DNA from: Glandiceps talaboti | Taxonomy: Eukaryota; Hemichordata; Enteropneusta; Spengelidae | Direction of reading: 5' to 3' | Assembly (NCBI RefSeq): GCF_964340395.1 | Contig: NC_135555.1 | Coordinates: 18,379,115 to 18,443,114, forward strand | DNA: 64,000 bases | Part shown: positions 23,881-36,098 of the stretch, one piece after another | How the letters are laid out: every line of letters begins with the position of its first letter | Position numbering within the stretch: position 1 is the first letter of the stretch | Position numbers and translations under genes: made by a program | Notes under the pieces: model-generated | Seen by the model: only the letters and a program-made list of their open reading frames with translations | The model's database searches: none | Told to the model about the DNA's origin: nothing

Positions 23881-24490
23881 AATATGGATATTTGGAAGAG
23901 AGATGTGTATTATGTTACAACATTCAACATTAGGTGAAATCAGCTCCATTCCTGTACACGTTTGAAATAGTAAAAGTAGAAATGTGTGGCTGAAACTTAT
24001 CAAACCAGATTCACAAAACTAGATTTATGAAGGTACCGTAGTACCGAGATGTTGAAATGTGTTATTTGGAAAATTCTCGCCTTATCTAAATTAACAGTTA
24101 AAGCTAAACTAAAACCTTTTTTTTTTAAAAAACACAACATTAAGAACTCAACATCTGCTACAGCTGGCACACTTAGAGAAAATCTATAAAACTTGAGTTG
24201 CTTTTTTTTTGTGTGTGAATTATCTTAATCTACTATCTTCTAAGAATTTCACTCGTTCTTTTTTTTTTAAAAACTTCATGTCTGAAAATGTGTAATCCAT
24301 AATAAAACAGAATACCTTGACATACTGGTACATGCAAGAGTAACAAACTCTGGGTATTTTCACAAGCGCTGTTGGATGTTTTTCTTTGGTCACACTTTCA
24401 AGAGTGAGGCAAGTGTGAATACAGCAGAAGACAACACACAGAATGGAAAACAGTGCATGTAATGGTGACCCCTCATTTTTCTTGACAATA

Positions 24491-24847
24491 TTAAAGTGGC
24501 ACAAGCCCAGTTTATAAACTTTTTACTTAAATGAAAATTCGTGAATAAAACCACATTCCAGTATAATGTTTATGTCAATGCATGTCGTCTTAGAACATTA
24601 CGATTATCTTCTGGTATGGTTAGAACAGGTGATTGCATAGTACAGATTTTGTAAACATTTTTTGATGTGTATGATAAATTACGTCATCGGATTATTTATG
24701 AGTTATATCTTAATACCTGATTTGAGTTCAGTTGGTTGCAAGTGGTGGTTAAGCGTGCTTCAGTAAGTAGAATACTATGAGTGACTTTTAAAATGCAGCA
24801 AAAAAAATACACCCTAAAATGTATAAACTCAGCTTGCATCTCTTTAA
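24491..24847. mobile_element. Family B element, copy 1 (TTAA-ended MITE-like)
   Basis: Left end TTAAAGTGGCACAAGCCCAG; the right end is the inverted version ('aactcagcttgcatctcttt' then 'aa'). TTAA stands at both tips, as expected for elements that target TTAA, such as the piggyBac and Kolobok groups; the assignment is inference. 357 bp, no coding capacity. A second copy lies at 55201-55579 and a fragment at 62690. Confidence 0.8.
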
Positions 24848-24849
24848 AG

Positions 24850-27730
24850 GAATAGGTTGTTGTTTTCTTGAACTAAGTAAAAGTTTCAGACACTGTAACC
24901 TACACATTTTCACTACTGAGAAAATTTTGCAATTATAGAGTCTTCAGCTAGTTCCCAAACACTAATCTTTACTAATTACCAGACTAGTACATTGTGTTAA
25001 CGTACAAGAACGCAGTCTAGCCACTACTTTTTTTTTTTTGCGTCTTTGTTTTCCAGCGAAAAAAAACAACATGAAAATAAGTCTTTAGCGAAAAATTTCC
25101 AGGTTAACTTTACAGCATCTGAGGCCCAATCTATATACGTTAACACATCTAGATGTCAGTGGAGATTTACATTTTCTATTAAATTTGGCCAAAATTGGTC
25201 CCATGGTGAATCCCACCATGACTTGACTTGAAAGAAGAGGAATGTTACAATTCAGTAGACCTCATGGAGTCGTATATCTTATCCCTCCATGTACAGAATT
25301 ACAGTGATTATCTACTTAATCCAATGACTTTTCATCCATTCTACTATAATACAAGTTCACAGTATACTCTTCTGTCTGTAGTAACAATGAATTTTTACGA
25401 CAATACCTCACTGTGTGGAATTACAGTATTACCATGGAAACTAAATGAATTTCACGTTTTCAATTATATCACGTTCTAAGTAATTTTACTCTCGTTGTGT
25501 TTGGTATGCGAGTGTATTACAAGTGGAGGTTGAGTTGAGGTTGGATTACGATGTCGTCATGTATGCATAAAATATTAGGATAGAAATAACAAAAGAATGC
25601 AATTTTTTTTTTTTTGCTTTTATTTACAAGAATGGATGTTCATGGAATCTGGGTTCTTAGTATCAAATGAAAATTTCAACTCAGTCAAAATTTGGAACTT
25701 GCTTTCGAGAAACATTTTGAATGTTTTCAACACTATTGAAAATACCCATTTTTGGATCAAAAACAATAAAATGAGGACCTGAGGTAGTTCAGTGTTAGCT
25801 TTTTTTTTAATGAAATAAGTTGGATTTTCATGTGCATTGTCAGTATTTTCATCAGGGCAAAAAATAGTTAAAATTTGACGCTTGAACTCCCTCGAAAGAT
25901 TTGTCATTTGTTGAATACACTTGTTATTAAAATCTAAAAGGAAGTCTGAGGAGAAACGATGAACAAACAGTCAAGTTAAATTTCTGAAAAACATAATACA
26001 ATATTTATAAACTCACTATGATAAATGAATTATTAAATTGTTGGGCTTTCCCTCCATTGCCAATCCTCTTATTTTAGTTACTGAAACTTATACCATAATC
26101 TCTCAAAGCCCTCATAGCTTTTGGTGATTTGGTCACCCTTTTTTGTTGTGTACGACATTTTGATTTTTTTATACATATGTATGGTGATCAAGAGATCATG
26201 CTCTCTTTAATATCAAGAAGTACACTCAGGTATATTCCTTACTAATACTTTTTGGGTTAAAATCTAAATTATATAAATGACGCTTTATACAGAAAACAGT
26301 TTAAAATCAAGTTTGCATTCACTTTTTGCTGTGGAAAACCATATTTGTCTTGCGAAAAGGTCCCTGGAGTATTCATGGCATCTCTCAGTTTGTACCTTCA
26401 AATGAAGATTTCTACTTTCTCACTGAAAAATGGAAGTGAATCCCATTGTACAACCATGGCAAGGGTTAGCTTCTAAACATTTTTTTGACTCTGTGAGTAG
26501 AAATTTTCCCTTGAAAAATATTGGCTTCATGTACAACATTGTGTATGCCAGTACATCTCTTGCGAATCTGAATCATTCAGAATACAGAGGCCAACTGGAA
26601 AAAAACATAAGCAGAAGTGCAATATCCCACATGTAAACCATGTTACCCTTGACAACTGACTAATGTGACCTGGCTTGAGTGAATGCAGGTGTATATGTGA
26701 GAAAATAAGAGATGGGGATTTAGTTGCATAATATCACCAAGTCATCACCACAAAAGAAGCCATGGTATTAGTAGGATATACAACTCTGTGCTCACACACC
26801 GCATTATATATCTATTTCTTAATGTTTAACATCAAGTTTAAGTAGTATTTCTATGGACTTCACACAGTGTCAGGTCTCAAAATTACCAGAAACATTGTAT
26901 CGTGACTAGGAACTGTATAATGTGGTAATCAGTTAGACTAATGCCATGGAAACCGATGGAAAATTGTAGCTAAAACAGTTCACTTGAATAAATCTGACTG
27001 CCAAGCCCAAACGTTAAATTCGAACCCTAGTGACATGCACAATCAGATTTGTTAAAAGTCTTCCAACAAAATGTCAGTAATTCCCCAAGTAAGATTTTTA
27101 TTTCATGAACGTAATCACTGAAGACTTACTGTCTACGGTGTGCATGTATAACTTATTTCCAAATAATTACTTTAAAAAAAAGACAATCATTCCTTGTCTT
27201 AATCTTACTTATCCCAAAAGATTATGTCAAAGTTGCCATCCTTCAGTAAATCACAAATCTGAAATGACACTGAATTTTACATGTCCACAACGTGAGAGAG
27301 AGAGAAAAACCAAAAACCCACTAAATAATTAAGCCACAAGAGAAAGTACAAAGAAGAAATCAAATACAGATTGTTGTTCATGCCTAACAGTAAGTAACAT
27401 ATCCAGTTATCTCTAGATAACAGATGTGTTGAAATTTTAAACAGTACGGAACAGAATATGAAAGATTGATGACGGATCGCTTGGAAAAAAAAGGGAATGA
27501 AATAAAAGGAAAAGCACGTTCACTATATCCACCCCAACTACATGTAATGCATAAATGATAACTGCTACTGTCATTATTAATGTACATCTTAATAACATGG
27601 GCAAGAAAAAAAAAATCCTGATCATCTGAATGTTTAATACACTTTGGGAACATTATAATGAGTGATAGCCTGAACCAGATCATAGCAAAATATGACACAT
27701 TCATGTAACATCACACACTGCGTGAACCGT
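24850..27730. other. AT-rich stretch, no gene recognised
   Basis: Several open frames of 60-95 codons (25046, 25228, 25620, 26430) have compositions expected by chance. A short shared phrase near 25655, 26397 and 26500 ('atgaaaatttc.actca') matches 5207, so old repeat pieces are present. If a minus-strand gene ends near 27733, the left neighbour of that point would be its 3' untranslated region. Confidence 0.35.
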
Positions 27731-27732
27731 TT

Positions 27733-27883
27733 CTATAATGCTGAGAAAACTTGGTACATGATTTCTCTCGGGCCATTTGTAATAATCATCTTGTATTTTT
27801 TTTTGATATATTCATCAGTGTAGAGCTGTGTAGCCATCAAGAGTTTGTATGTGATGGATGCCTTGTCATCAACTCCCGCACCA
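27733..27883 (-). CDS. Candidate terminal coding exon, alternative 1 (unidentified)
   Basis: Read on the minus strand, an acceptor-like 'gatttgatttttaag' precedes one base and then 49 open codons (GAGVDDKASITYKLLMATQL at the start, ending EIMYQVFSAL) to a TAG at 27733-27735. The block is richer in G+C and in Asp, Lys, Gly and Ala than random frames here. The entry phase would need two bases from an upstream exon. No family is recognised. It overlaps no other call but competes with the block at 27892-28026, which has the stronger acceptor. Could be chance. Confidence 0.28.
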
Positions 27884-27891
27884 CTTAAAAA

Positions 27892-28026
27892 TCAAATCAT
27901 TACAGAGAAAATGAACAGGGAAGATCCGAGAACTCTCTGAGGACTGTAGAGGAGATGTGTCTGTGAATGAATCATGATGTGGAAAGCAGATGTCCACCAC
28001 CTTTCTCCTTGCCAAGGATTTTCATA
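27892..28026 (-). CDS. Candidate terminal coding exon, alternative 2 (unidentified)
   Basis: On the minus strand, 'gtttgattttcttatttgtag' is a strong acceptor with a long pyrimidine tract. It opens a 44-codon frame (YENPWQGERWWTSAFHIMIH at the start) that ends at TGA, 27892-27894. The stretch is Trp- and His-rich and has moderate G+C. A second strong acceptor inside it ('cacatctcctctacag') opens a different frame, so the true reading is undecided. I recognise no family. Either this or 27733-27883 may be the end of a minus-strand gene; both cannot be taken at face value. Confidence 0.28.
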   Translation of the reverse strand, partial: YENPWQGERWWTSAFHIMIHSQTHLLYSPQRVLGSSLFIFSVMI

Positions 28027-28039
28027 CTACAAATAAGAA

Positions 28040-28560
28040 AATCAAACGTCGTGAAAAAAAGCCTACTGAGGTGCATATCAAGTCAAGGATTTAAGCCATT
28101 TTTTGCATTTATTTACTGCTCACATTGTAAATCTACAGTCTGAACTTCTTGAAAAAAGCCCAATGAAGTGTAAACTGTTCACATGTAGTCTAGAATGATT
28201 TAAACCATTTTTGTACTTATTTACTGCTCACATTGTAAACGTAGAATCCGAACATCTTGAAAAAAAAACCTGCTGAGGTGCAAAAACAAGACAAGGATTT
28301 AAGTTATTTTTGTATTTATTTACTGCTCACACTGTAACTCTAGAATCTGAATGTCTTGAAAAAGCCCAGAGGTGTATAACAACATACACTGTGTATGGAG
28401 ACAAGATTTAAGCCATATTTGTATTATTTACTGTTCACATTGTAAACCTAGAATCTGAACGTCTTGAAAAAAAGCCACTGCGGTGTAAACTATACATGTA
28501 GACAAGATTTAAACCCTATTAGTACTCAGGTGACTATTCACACTGCAAACCTGGAGATCT
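28040..28560. repeat. ~104-bp degenerate tandem repeat, five copies
   Basis: Copies are anchored on 'cttgaaaaaagccc..tgagg' near 28048, 28147, 28252, 28352 and 28462. Each also has 'aggatttaagccatttttg', then 'atttactgctcacattgtaa', then 'ctagaatctgaa'. A lone diverged unit lies at 47410-47490. Confidence 0.85.
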
Positions 28561-29780
28561 AAATTTCACTTATTTTGTAGGAAAACAATACAATGTAAAC
28601 AAGTAGTTATGAAATGTCTTTATACATAAACAAGGAATACCAGACTCAGTAATTATTGAATATTATTAGTCGTGGAACTAGTTGGAGAATGTCAAATGTT
28701 CTCACCATGCAAGCAAAAGGTTTACAGAACAAAATGGACTTGATATGAATGCATCAATATTATAGATGACAAACACGCTCTGTACATTCTCTACATCATC
28801 AGAATGTGAAGTCACCGCTATATATATATCCCTACTCAAGAACACAAAAGATACACAATTATTTTCAGAACCATCACATTATTACGTTTTTATTTCAACA
28901 ATCGACATCTTACTGTACAGCTCTTTCCAGATCATGTCTTTTCTGATAAGTTGGATGAAAATACACAAATAATATGCAGTGATCAAACAACACTAGAGGG
29001 ATTGTTACACTAGATACATTTGAAACACAGTTTGATATAAAATTAACTATTTTCACTAAATAAAATTTATTTCAAAATTTCTTTTTTTTAAAGTCAATGA
29101 AAAATAATTAATAATATATGGACTGTCAAATATGTGTAAAAAAAATGCTATGATATAAAAAATATTGTGAACATTATGAAGTATGATTTCAGTCAGCAGT
29201 ATAATGTAAAAAGATTAATAAAAATAAACTGAAAAATTATAATACAAGGATTTAGATTTTAAGCTTTACAAGGGAAAAATATATTAATTTTTTTGTGTGT
29301 TCTCAATCTTATTCTATCGTATTTGAAAAAAACTATAATACAATTTTTATTGCATACAATATTACTTTACCATGTAGAAACCATACCCTTTCTCTAAATG
29401 TACATAATACATCCCTGTGGTACACCTTTAGTAATAATAATGAAAATAAAATGCCAGCAAAAATAGAGGGATTTATTTTTCCAAATTATTTTCACAAAAT
29501 GTGAGGAAAAATTTTCATTCATAAAATTGAGATATTTATTGGTATTTTAAGAATATACTGGACGACAAATTTGGCTATTTCAAAATCAAAATTCAAAGCA
29601 AATGGAAATTGGGAATATATTAGAAACAAATTGAAATAATATATTTCTGGAGATTTTTTGTCTGAATATTATTTTCAAGACATGAAGTATTTCTAAAATT
29701 GAAATGAAATTAGTTGAAAATTTTTTATTTTTCATTTTCAGAAGTTCATTTTCAAGGCGTGAAATTTTTTCCGAGATAAA
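28560..29780. other. Very AT-rich non-coding stretch
   Basis: No repeat array, transposon end or splice-bounded block was convincing. The short frames at 28766 and 29295 look like AT noise. Confidence 0.45.
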
Positions 29781-29893
29781 TCAAAGTGTCTTTCTGATGA
29801 CTTGCATGGTCACATCCAATGTGAGAGACACAAAATCACGAGTGAGCTGTTGAAAAGACTCTTTAATTGCAGGGAAAGATTCCAACCGTATGT
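29781..29893 (-). CDS. Candidate terminal coding exon (unidentified)
   Basis: On the minus strand, 'aaggaattttacag' is a usable acceptor. It is followed by two bases and 36 codons, RLESFPAIKESFQQLTRDFV then SLTLDVTMQVIRKTL, and a TGA at 29781-29783. The peptide is helix-like with alternating charged and hydrophobic residues, and G+C is higher than the flanks. Entry phase 1 matches the exit phase of the candidate at 32503-32656 and of 60344-60473. The upstream in-frame stop fixes the acceptor. No family is recognised. Confidence 0.38.
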
Positions 29894-31860
29894 CTGTAAA
29901 ATTCCTTTACATTCAGGGCATGCTTGAAAGCACATTTACTTGATCCACTGACCAAGCATAGAGCCCACCTAATGTATATTTAGATGCCTATTTGTTTTTA
30001 CTCTACTCTACTTGCGACATTTAGCTGGAGAGGAAGCGAGAGACGAGATCGCCATGGTTGAAAATTTGCATTCCGTAACATTGGCCGGATAGCTGTGTTG
30101 AAGCAATTGCATAGCAATTTGTTGTCTATATGTGAGTCAGTGGATTGTTAAGATTAATAAACGGAACTCAGGTGGCTTCAATCTATGCAACTCTATCAAG
30201 CGTTAGAAGCAATCTTTTTAGACCAATTCCCTGGGGAGCCACAGTCACACAACTGCATCCTCATGTTCACCCAAGAAAATAGAAAGTTTAGTGGCTTAAT
30301 ACAGAGCAGGTGTGGCAAGCCTAAGCATTAAAGTGATAAGCACTGCACAGAAGAAAAAAAATATTAATAAAATTGTGAACGGATCTGATTAGACTGAAGG
30401 AAGACGTGCTCTGGAGAAAACTTAACTACAAATGCCCCATCAAAGTCAATGCTCAATACATGTAATTTCTGATTGTAAATTCTGGAAGAGTCCAGCTGAA
30501 CAATTTTGTGAAAATTTGACATTCTTTAAATTTCAACCATTTCATTCAATTTAAATTGACAAATTTGCAATAAAGAATTCATTTAGTTATAAATATATTA
30601 AATGAAATTCCACTCAGTTTGTACTCAATTGATACAAATTATTTTTCATCAGGTTCTTGCTGACCTTAATTCAACTTTTACAAAAAAAAATTGAAAATAA
30701 AGTATTTCACTTGTTCTTCTCTCCCTCTTCTCTCCCTAAAATCATGATTCAAACTAGTGAAATTTATAGAATTTATCATACTCTCCTTCATTATTACAGG
30801 GGTTTAAACCTTAGTGACTACATCTTTCACACGTCTCCCCCACCCCCTCCCTCCCCATCCACCACCCCAACCAGAAAACCTTCAATATAATGTAATTATT
30901 ATATCATCATAAATTTCATCAATACTTTAAATTCTGAAACTTAGTGAAAATACAACGGAATGAATGTTTGAAAAGTTAAAATGACATATCCTATATTTGG
31001 TTTAATTTGCAATTTATTTTTTCTATTTTAGCGGCTGTTTTGCTGTCATTATATAAAATGGAATACCCTTAAAAAAATGCTTTCAACTGTTGTTTTTTTA
31101 ATGACAGCAGTTGTACATATACATACACAATCTGACAAAAGTAATGTGTAATTATTTTCATTGTATACTGTGTCCACTTAGAAATGAATCATTCACACAG
31201 TAAGAATAGGAATGGTTTTCACAATACCACAGCTGAGGTGTAGTTTAAATCACATCCCTTCATTCCATCACCCCCTACCACTTTGAGTTCACCAGCAGGT
31301 CACACTAAAATGACAGACAGGTTTACTCATAACGATCTGGTTATATCTGACAGAAATCTGCAAGATCACTGGAATGAATGATGTGTGAAATACTTGTAGT
31401 CAATTTGATTCTATCGAAATGTCAACTAATTTATATTTGAAGTTCAACGTCAGGTGAAAATTATGAAACACAGAGAGCAGATAGAGATATCATAACCACG
31501 ATGAAAGCGAAACTACTATATTTAATATAATAACAAAATTGTGTTCTCTGATAATAAGTGTGCATCAGTATAACAGCTTGCCTTCATTGTAGCAAGACCT
31601 AGCCCTCCCTACAATTAAAATGTGAAAATCCATACTGGATGTGATGAAATGTAGAATGTACTGACGTGCAGGTGCAGACAAACCAGGGTGATTAATAAGA
31701 TATAAATTGATCCGTCAATGAAATATTCAAATACACACAGCACTCGCCGCATTCTCTTCTACGTTATTCTATACGTCTCGGTTTAACGATACTCTACGAA
31801 CGAAAGGCGAAACTTTGATCACTTGCCCAAGAGGTTCTATTTTCAGCTGTCATTTTTTGC
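29894..31860. other. Mixed non-coding stretch
   Basis: Around 30020-30260 there is a more GC-balanced segment with an 'aataaa' signal and 'ctggggagccacag'. It resembles an LTR fragment in style but lacks a second copy. A minus-strand frame at 30363-30497 after 'aaaattgttcag' is open for 44 codons but has no good donor. Pyrimidine-rich sequence lies at 30826-30870. Confidence 0.35.
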
Positions 31861-31862
31861 AG

Positions 31863-32005
31863 TAAAAATCAATGAAAACCTTTTCACTGTGAGAACAGTC
31901 TACTTTTACACAAGCTGTATAAATAGGGCTGACAGCTGCACGGTGGTGGACAAGGTGCCCATTGAAATGACCCAATTAAGGGTTGTCATTGAACGGTTGG
32001 GTCAG
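31863..32005 (+). CDS. Candidate plus-strand exon, weakly M13 peptidase-like
   Basis: A good acceptor ('gctgtcattttttgcag') opens 47 codons ending at 'ggttgggtcag|gttcc', phase 1 in and 0 out. The peptide includes TVYFYTSCIN and, after a spacer, TQLRVVIERLGQ. The order aromatic-x2-SC-[IM]-N followed by a leucine helix and LG resembles the N-terminal lobe of neprilysin/ECE-type (M13) metallopeptidases, but the spacer is longer than usual. No other M13 exon, in particular no HExxH exon, was seen in the rest of the window. The minus strand is also open over part of this block. It may be chance. Confidence 0.22.
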
Positions 32006-32502
32006 GTTCCATTATGACAGCCTGTCATAATACCGTAACAACATCAGTTTTCAATGAACTGGCTTACACTAGCTACAGCTCGCTACATTATTGCCTGGAC
32101 AAATCATTGGAATGTTACGCCGATCTATAATACCCAGGATAGTGTATCAATCACTGCAGTATCACAATAGTAGGTTTATCTCCCCACTAACGTGAAGTAT
32201 TTGATAGTTGGGATCAATCACGTGTGAATGGCTATCCAAAAGAAAATGAAATTTTCAAATGATTTAGTCATAAAATTTACGGGTTTTTAGAAGTATGAAT
32301 TTTGCATGCCTGTAGTTTCTCATATAACTGCTTCTATCAACTGTTCTCATGTAATGGTATTCGCACACTACGAGAGACTTTGGACAATCAAAACATCAGC
32401 ACTGAGATTAAATTTGAAACAGTTCTTAGTTACTATTGAGTATACGTAATTCAAACAGTCAGTGTTAACACTGAGGGGTGAAAAAATATCTCCTTTATCT
32501 AC

Positions 32503-32656
32503 CTCGTTTAGCTTGTTGTAACTTCACAGGTTGTTGTGGTTGGTGATGATGCTGGCTGTGTAGCAGTGGTTGGGGACGAGGCTGAGGCAACGGCATTGCA
32601 TGTATATGTGTCGTTTGTGGAACACCGTGTGTCGGATGAAGTGGCCACCATGCCAT
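32503..32656 (-). CDS. Candidate Pro/Gln/His-rich exon, possibly a first exon
   Basis: The block is near 50% G+C, far above its surroundings. In one minus-strand frame it begins ATG at 32654-32656 (MAWWPLHPTHGVPQTTHIHA), continues as a Pro/Gln/His-rich disordered-looking segment (MPLPQPRPQPLL...) and ends at 'aaacgag|gtagat' (donor at 32497-32502), exit phase 1. Two other frames are also open across much of it; one is Ser/Thr-rich, the other follows an excellent acceptor ('cttctgcgttgtgtcctacag', near 32698). Which frame is real, if any, is undecided. In phase it could join the candidate at 29781-29893. Confidence 0.3.
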
Positions 32657-33202
32657 GAGGACTCGTAATCACTGAACCAATCAATTGATCTCTCCCTGTA
32701 GGACACAACGCAGAAGAAGCAGCCGACTGGAACCGTGATGCTAATACTTCTGCAGGTGTGTCAACCCATCAGGGCAAATTGTATTACTAAAGTAGGGTTA
32801 ATGTGCAACACTATTTAATAACCTCTGGGAGCATAGATATCACTGCTTTATTATGTATATGAGAATTGTGGCTGAAATGTAGACCCTGTCAATCTATTAC
32901 GCTATTACCGAGAAAGCTAACTAGATTGAGTCAATCAATAAATTCTCTATTATTAGGTAAACAATTCCATTTTGTAATTTTCCAGCAGGGGTTCTCAGGA
33001 ATGTAGTGAAATCGGAGATTTCCTATGCACTACCTAGAGAGTCATGCCAAAATGTCATCGCCAATGAAAGCCTTTGGTTACCCCTATTAAAATAAGATAC
33101 AGTCAGTAATAATATATCTCGACGCAACATGGCCTGATTTATTCAATGCCTACGAGGTATTATGCCAATTCGTTAATAGTCAATGGAGTTGCTTTTCTTT
33201 AC

Positions 33203-33281
33203 CTCATTGATAGAAATGACAGACCCCAACTTGTCCAAGCCATCAAACATGAGGGCTTTCCATTTTTCTTTCCTTGAGTGG
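33203..33281 (-). CDS. Candidate internal exon (unidentified)
   Basis: The minus-strand block is bounded by 'ggtctgatgtag|C' and 'atcaatgag|gtaaag', a near-consensus donor. It encodes HSRKEKWKALMFDGLDKLGS then VISINE: charged, compact and G+C-rich. Entry phase 2, exit phase 0. The entry matches the exit phase of 33586-33620 exactly. The plus strand over the same DNA is also open for more than 50 codons (33115-33274), so strand is not certain; the donor quality favours minus. No family recognised. Confidence 0.38.
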
Positions 33282-33585
33282 CTACATCAGACCCCAGTCA
33301 GAATCATGATTTATTTACCAGGAGTTCGACTCAAATAGATTTCTTATTTATCTTTCATACAGAAACAAAATGCTGGAGGGAATCTTTTGCGAGCCATCTG
33401 ATACGGTGTATTCCTCAGCAGATCAGCAACTCTTATCTACGATGAATATATAAAAGTAAGATGAGAAGACGTAGGCACAGCTGTGCTAGTCTGATGAATT
33501 CAAATGGATTATTTGACTTCGCATATCATTTGATCCTCTTGTCACGTTCACCTACAATGATATAAGTTCTCCATTTTCTTAATAC

Positions 33586-33620
33586 CTCAGATGATCCTGG
33601 TCGCTGGCTTTGGAAACAAT
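33586..33620 (-). CDS. Candidate 35-bp internal exon (unidentified)
   Basis: On the minus strand, 'gtttatttcaatgtag' is followed by 35 bases (IVSKASDQDHL plus two bases) and 'gag|gtatta'. Phase 0 in, 2 out. It links the blocks at 35980-36098 (exit phase 0) and 33203-33281 (entry phase 2) without breaking frame. The short size makes it weak alone; the phase agreement with both neighbours is the main support. Confidence 0.32.
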
Positions 33621-33661
33621 CTACATTGAAATAAACCACATATACTAATCAGAAAACACCT

Positions 33662-34215
33662 AGTTACTGCTGAGTAGCTCACTGCATTTTAAACAGGATT
33701 GAGATTTTTCCTTCATTACTCATGCCAAGCTGTACGCTCATATCCCAGCTTGAACTTAGATAGTTTCATTCACTTACATATACAAGTCTTTCAGACATAC
33801 ACAACTCACCACTATCTAATCAGTATGGCTACATATAGATCTGTGATTTGAAATTCAGACTATTCAACTGAGCAGTGATTTCACGTTTGTACTGTCATTT
33901 TAAACTTTTTCTCAATCCATTCTGTCTTTCTTTTTACCCATTAGTTCTTTTTACCCATTAGTTCCCATTGTTTTCGCTGCATCTATGTTCTTCTGTCCCC
34001 TTGAATTTTTATGAGTTAGCTCACATTTAATCCTCTTTTCCCGATGAAAACTGCTGAGTTACTCAATTCATCTTAAAAATTAACTCACATCAATCTAACA
34101 TATTGGGTCATGGTTGGAACTTATTTGTTTTCTATTCTCTACATCAGATTCAGCACTAAACCTCTGATTTCAAATTTAGGCTATTGAACACTGATTTAAA
34201 CAATATTCCTTTTCG
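33662..34215. repeat. Old ~350-bp duplication
   Basis: Segments near 33662-33880 and 34045-34200 share, in order, 'ctgctgagt.gctca', 'cccagcttgaactt' like and 'tctgatttcaaatttaggct' like phrases. Diverged tandem copies. Between them 'tttttacccattagttc' is itself duplicated at about 33935-33965. Confidence 0.45.
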
Positions 34216-35035
34216 CACAGTTGTTCTGTACAACATAACATATTTGATCCCCAGAACATCATTCATTTTATAAAGACTGCTTTTTTATTTTCTAAATAAT
34301 AAATTTCACATCAAGAACAATCTAATAAAAGTGAAGGAAAAACAAGTCTTGCTGTAATTATAAATCAGCCACACAAACTGCACTCTAGGGGAATTGACGA
34401 TATTGGAAACATTTTATTGCAACTTTTTCATTTTTTTATCCTATTTCCACAAGATTTGTAGGCAAACATTTGAAACGGTCAGAAACCTCAAAGGAAACAT
34501 TACTTTTCATCTGACAAAATATCTCACTATTTCAAAGGCAGATTGCAATGATTACATATCCATCCATGTATAAAATTGGTGTCCTAAGTGGGTTACATCA
34601 TTATTAATTTGATCACCCAAATAATTGACGATAGAAAAATTGTACTGTAATCAAAACATAATTTTGAATTTTTTACACATACTTAAATCGTTTATATTAC
34701 AATCTGAAATTACAAATCGATAGATTGAAATTACTTCATTAGATGGAAAATGATTTGGCAAGTTTATGTAATGATTTGTTAGTTTCTACCTTCTAGCTAA
34801 GCTTAAACCATTATTAGGAGTATGAAACAAACCTGTACATTTTTAACACCTCTTTCTATTAATTCACAAATAACACATCTTAAAGTTTGAGTCTTTCATA
34901 TTTCATGATTTGCTGAACGCAATAACTTTCAATTGATAATACCAGTAACTGCATGCTTTGGGCAATAATGTTTGCAATTCTTGCAAAATAAATGTAAACT
35001 TAAACCTTAAGTTAATCTTAATACTAGCAATGATA
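34216..35035. other. AT-rich non-coding stretch, no gene seen
   Basis: Nothing beyond AT-rich unique sequence was recognised. Confidence 0.45.
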
Positions 35036-35700
35036 ATACGTCAGATTAAAAAAAAAGTCAAAAAGAGAATTAAAGCAAACCAAATAGATGTTATTGTACC
35101 CTGCAACACTCATCCGTTTTACAAATTAACCAAGGCCTCTCCTAATAGTTCCTAGACTTATGAGATTACAAAGGTAACAATTGTTTTCCAAGTTCTTTTC
35201 ACACAATACTAGCATAAGGTTTTATAAATGTGATGCTAATTACGATATATGAGATAAAACGTGTGCAAAAAGAGAACTAAAGCAAAGCAAATTGATGATA
35301 CACTTCCTGAAAAAACAAAATTCAAGCAAAACAAATTGAGGCTATCAAACCCTACCACATTCAACTGTTTTATGTTACAATCAACCTAAGCCTTTCTTAA
35401 TGGCTACTAGACTGGTGAGATTAGATACAAATTTTTTCCAAGTTTTAATGCCAAGTTTTAGAATTGTATAAAACATCACCCAAGGAAACAATTTTCCTAG
35501 CAAGGATTCCAAACTTAAAGTAAAAAGAAATTGATGCGACACTACAATTTTTAAATATCTGTTTTAGGAATACCAATTTGAAAGCCTTTCTTAGGAGTTA
35601 CTAGACATGAAAGATATAAGATACGACTATGTTTTCCACATAATGCCAAGTTTTAGAAATGTATAAAACATCACCCACGGAAACAATTTCATTGGACAGA
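35036..35700. repeat. ~220-bp degenerate tandem repeat, three copies
   Basis: Copies beginning near 35045, 35265 and 35510 share 'aaagagaa.taaagcaaa', 'caaattgatg', 'aagcctttcttaatggctac', 'tagactggtgagatta' and 'ccaagttttagaaatgtata'. The last two copies are the most alike. Confidence 0.75.
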
Positions 35701-35979
35701 AAGAGAGAACTTCTGTACATCTGAGTAAACTGGCATGATCGGAATTAGCGGCGACTTACAGGAAGGGACTGAACATTTCAGCAATCAAAGCATGGCTTTT
35801 GTACGCAGCTGCAAGATTTGTCATCTGGATATTTCTAATCTCCAAATGCTTTCATAATTCAGACAGGAGATACTACACGACACCTGAGTTTGCACACTAA
35901 GCTTCATTCACGCGATATGGATTTGGAATGTCGGAAAAATATAGACGCACAATGACGTGTTTTTTTTAACTCCTCTTAC

Positions 35980-36098
35980 CTTGATCAGATCTAGATAGGA
36001 GCCGAATGACAAAACTTGGAGAGGTGTCTGTGCATGTGTGTCTACAATAGGGGAAATGAAAGTATTGATACTTGAGATTTTGAGAGAGACACCATCAT
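35980..36098 (-). CDS. Candidate internal exon (unidentified)
   Basis: On the minus strand the block ends at 'gatctgatcaag|gtaaga', the best donor consensus in the region. It starts after 'gatcccacaaacag' with two bases, giving DGVSLKISSINTFISPIVDT then HAQTPLQVLSFGSYLDLIK. The alternation suggests beta strands. Entry phase 1, exit phase 0; the exit fits 33586-33620. An in-frame stop just upstream forces this acceptor, whose pyrimidine tract is poor. No domain recognised. Confidence 0.4.

Noticed and set aside
26990-27060. tRNA or tRNA-derived SINE (a 'ggttcgaatt' B-box-like match on the minus strand)
   Set aside because: No A box at the right distance and no cloverleaf stems.
30000-30330. 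LTR fragment of a retrotransposon
   Set aside because: There is an 'aataaa' signal and a GC-balanced segment, but no second copy, no primer-binding site and no TG...CA edges or target duplication that I could fix.
30363-30497. Minus-strand exon following 33203-33281 in phase
   Set aside because: Open for 44 codons after a fair acceptor, but no donor of good quality, and such a length is common by chance.
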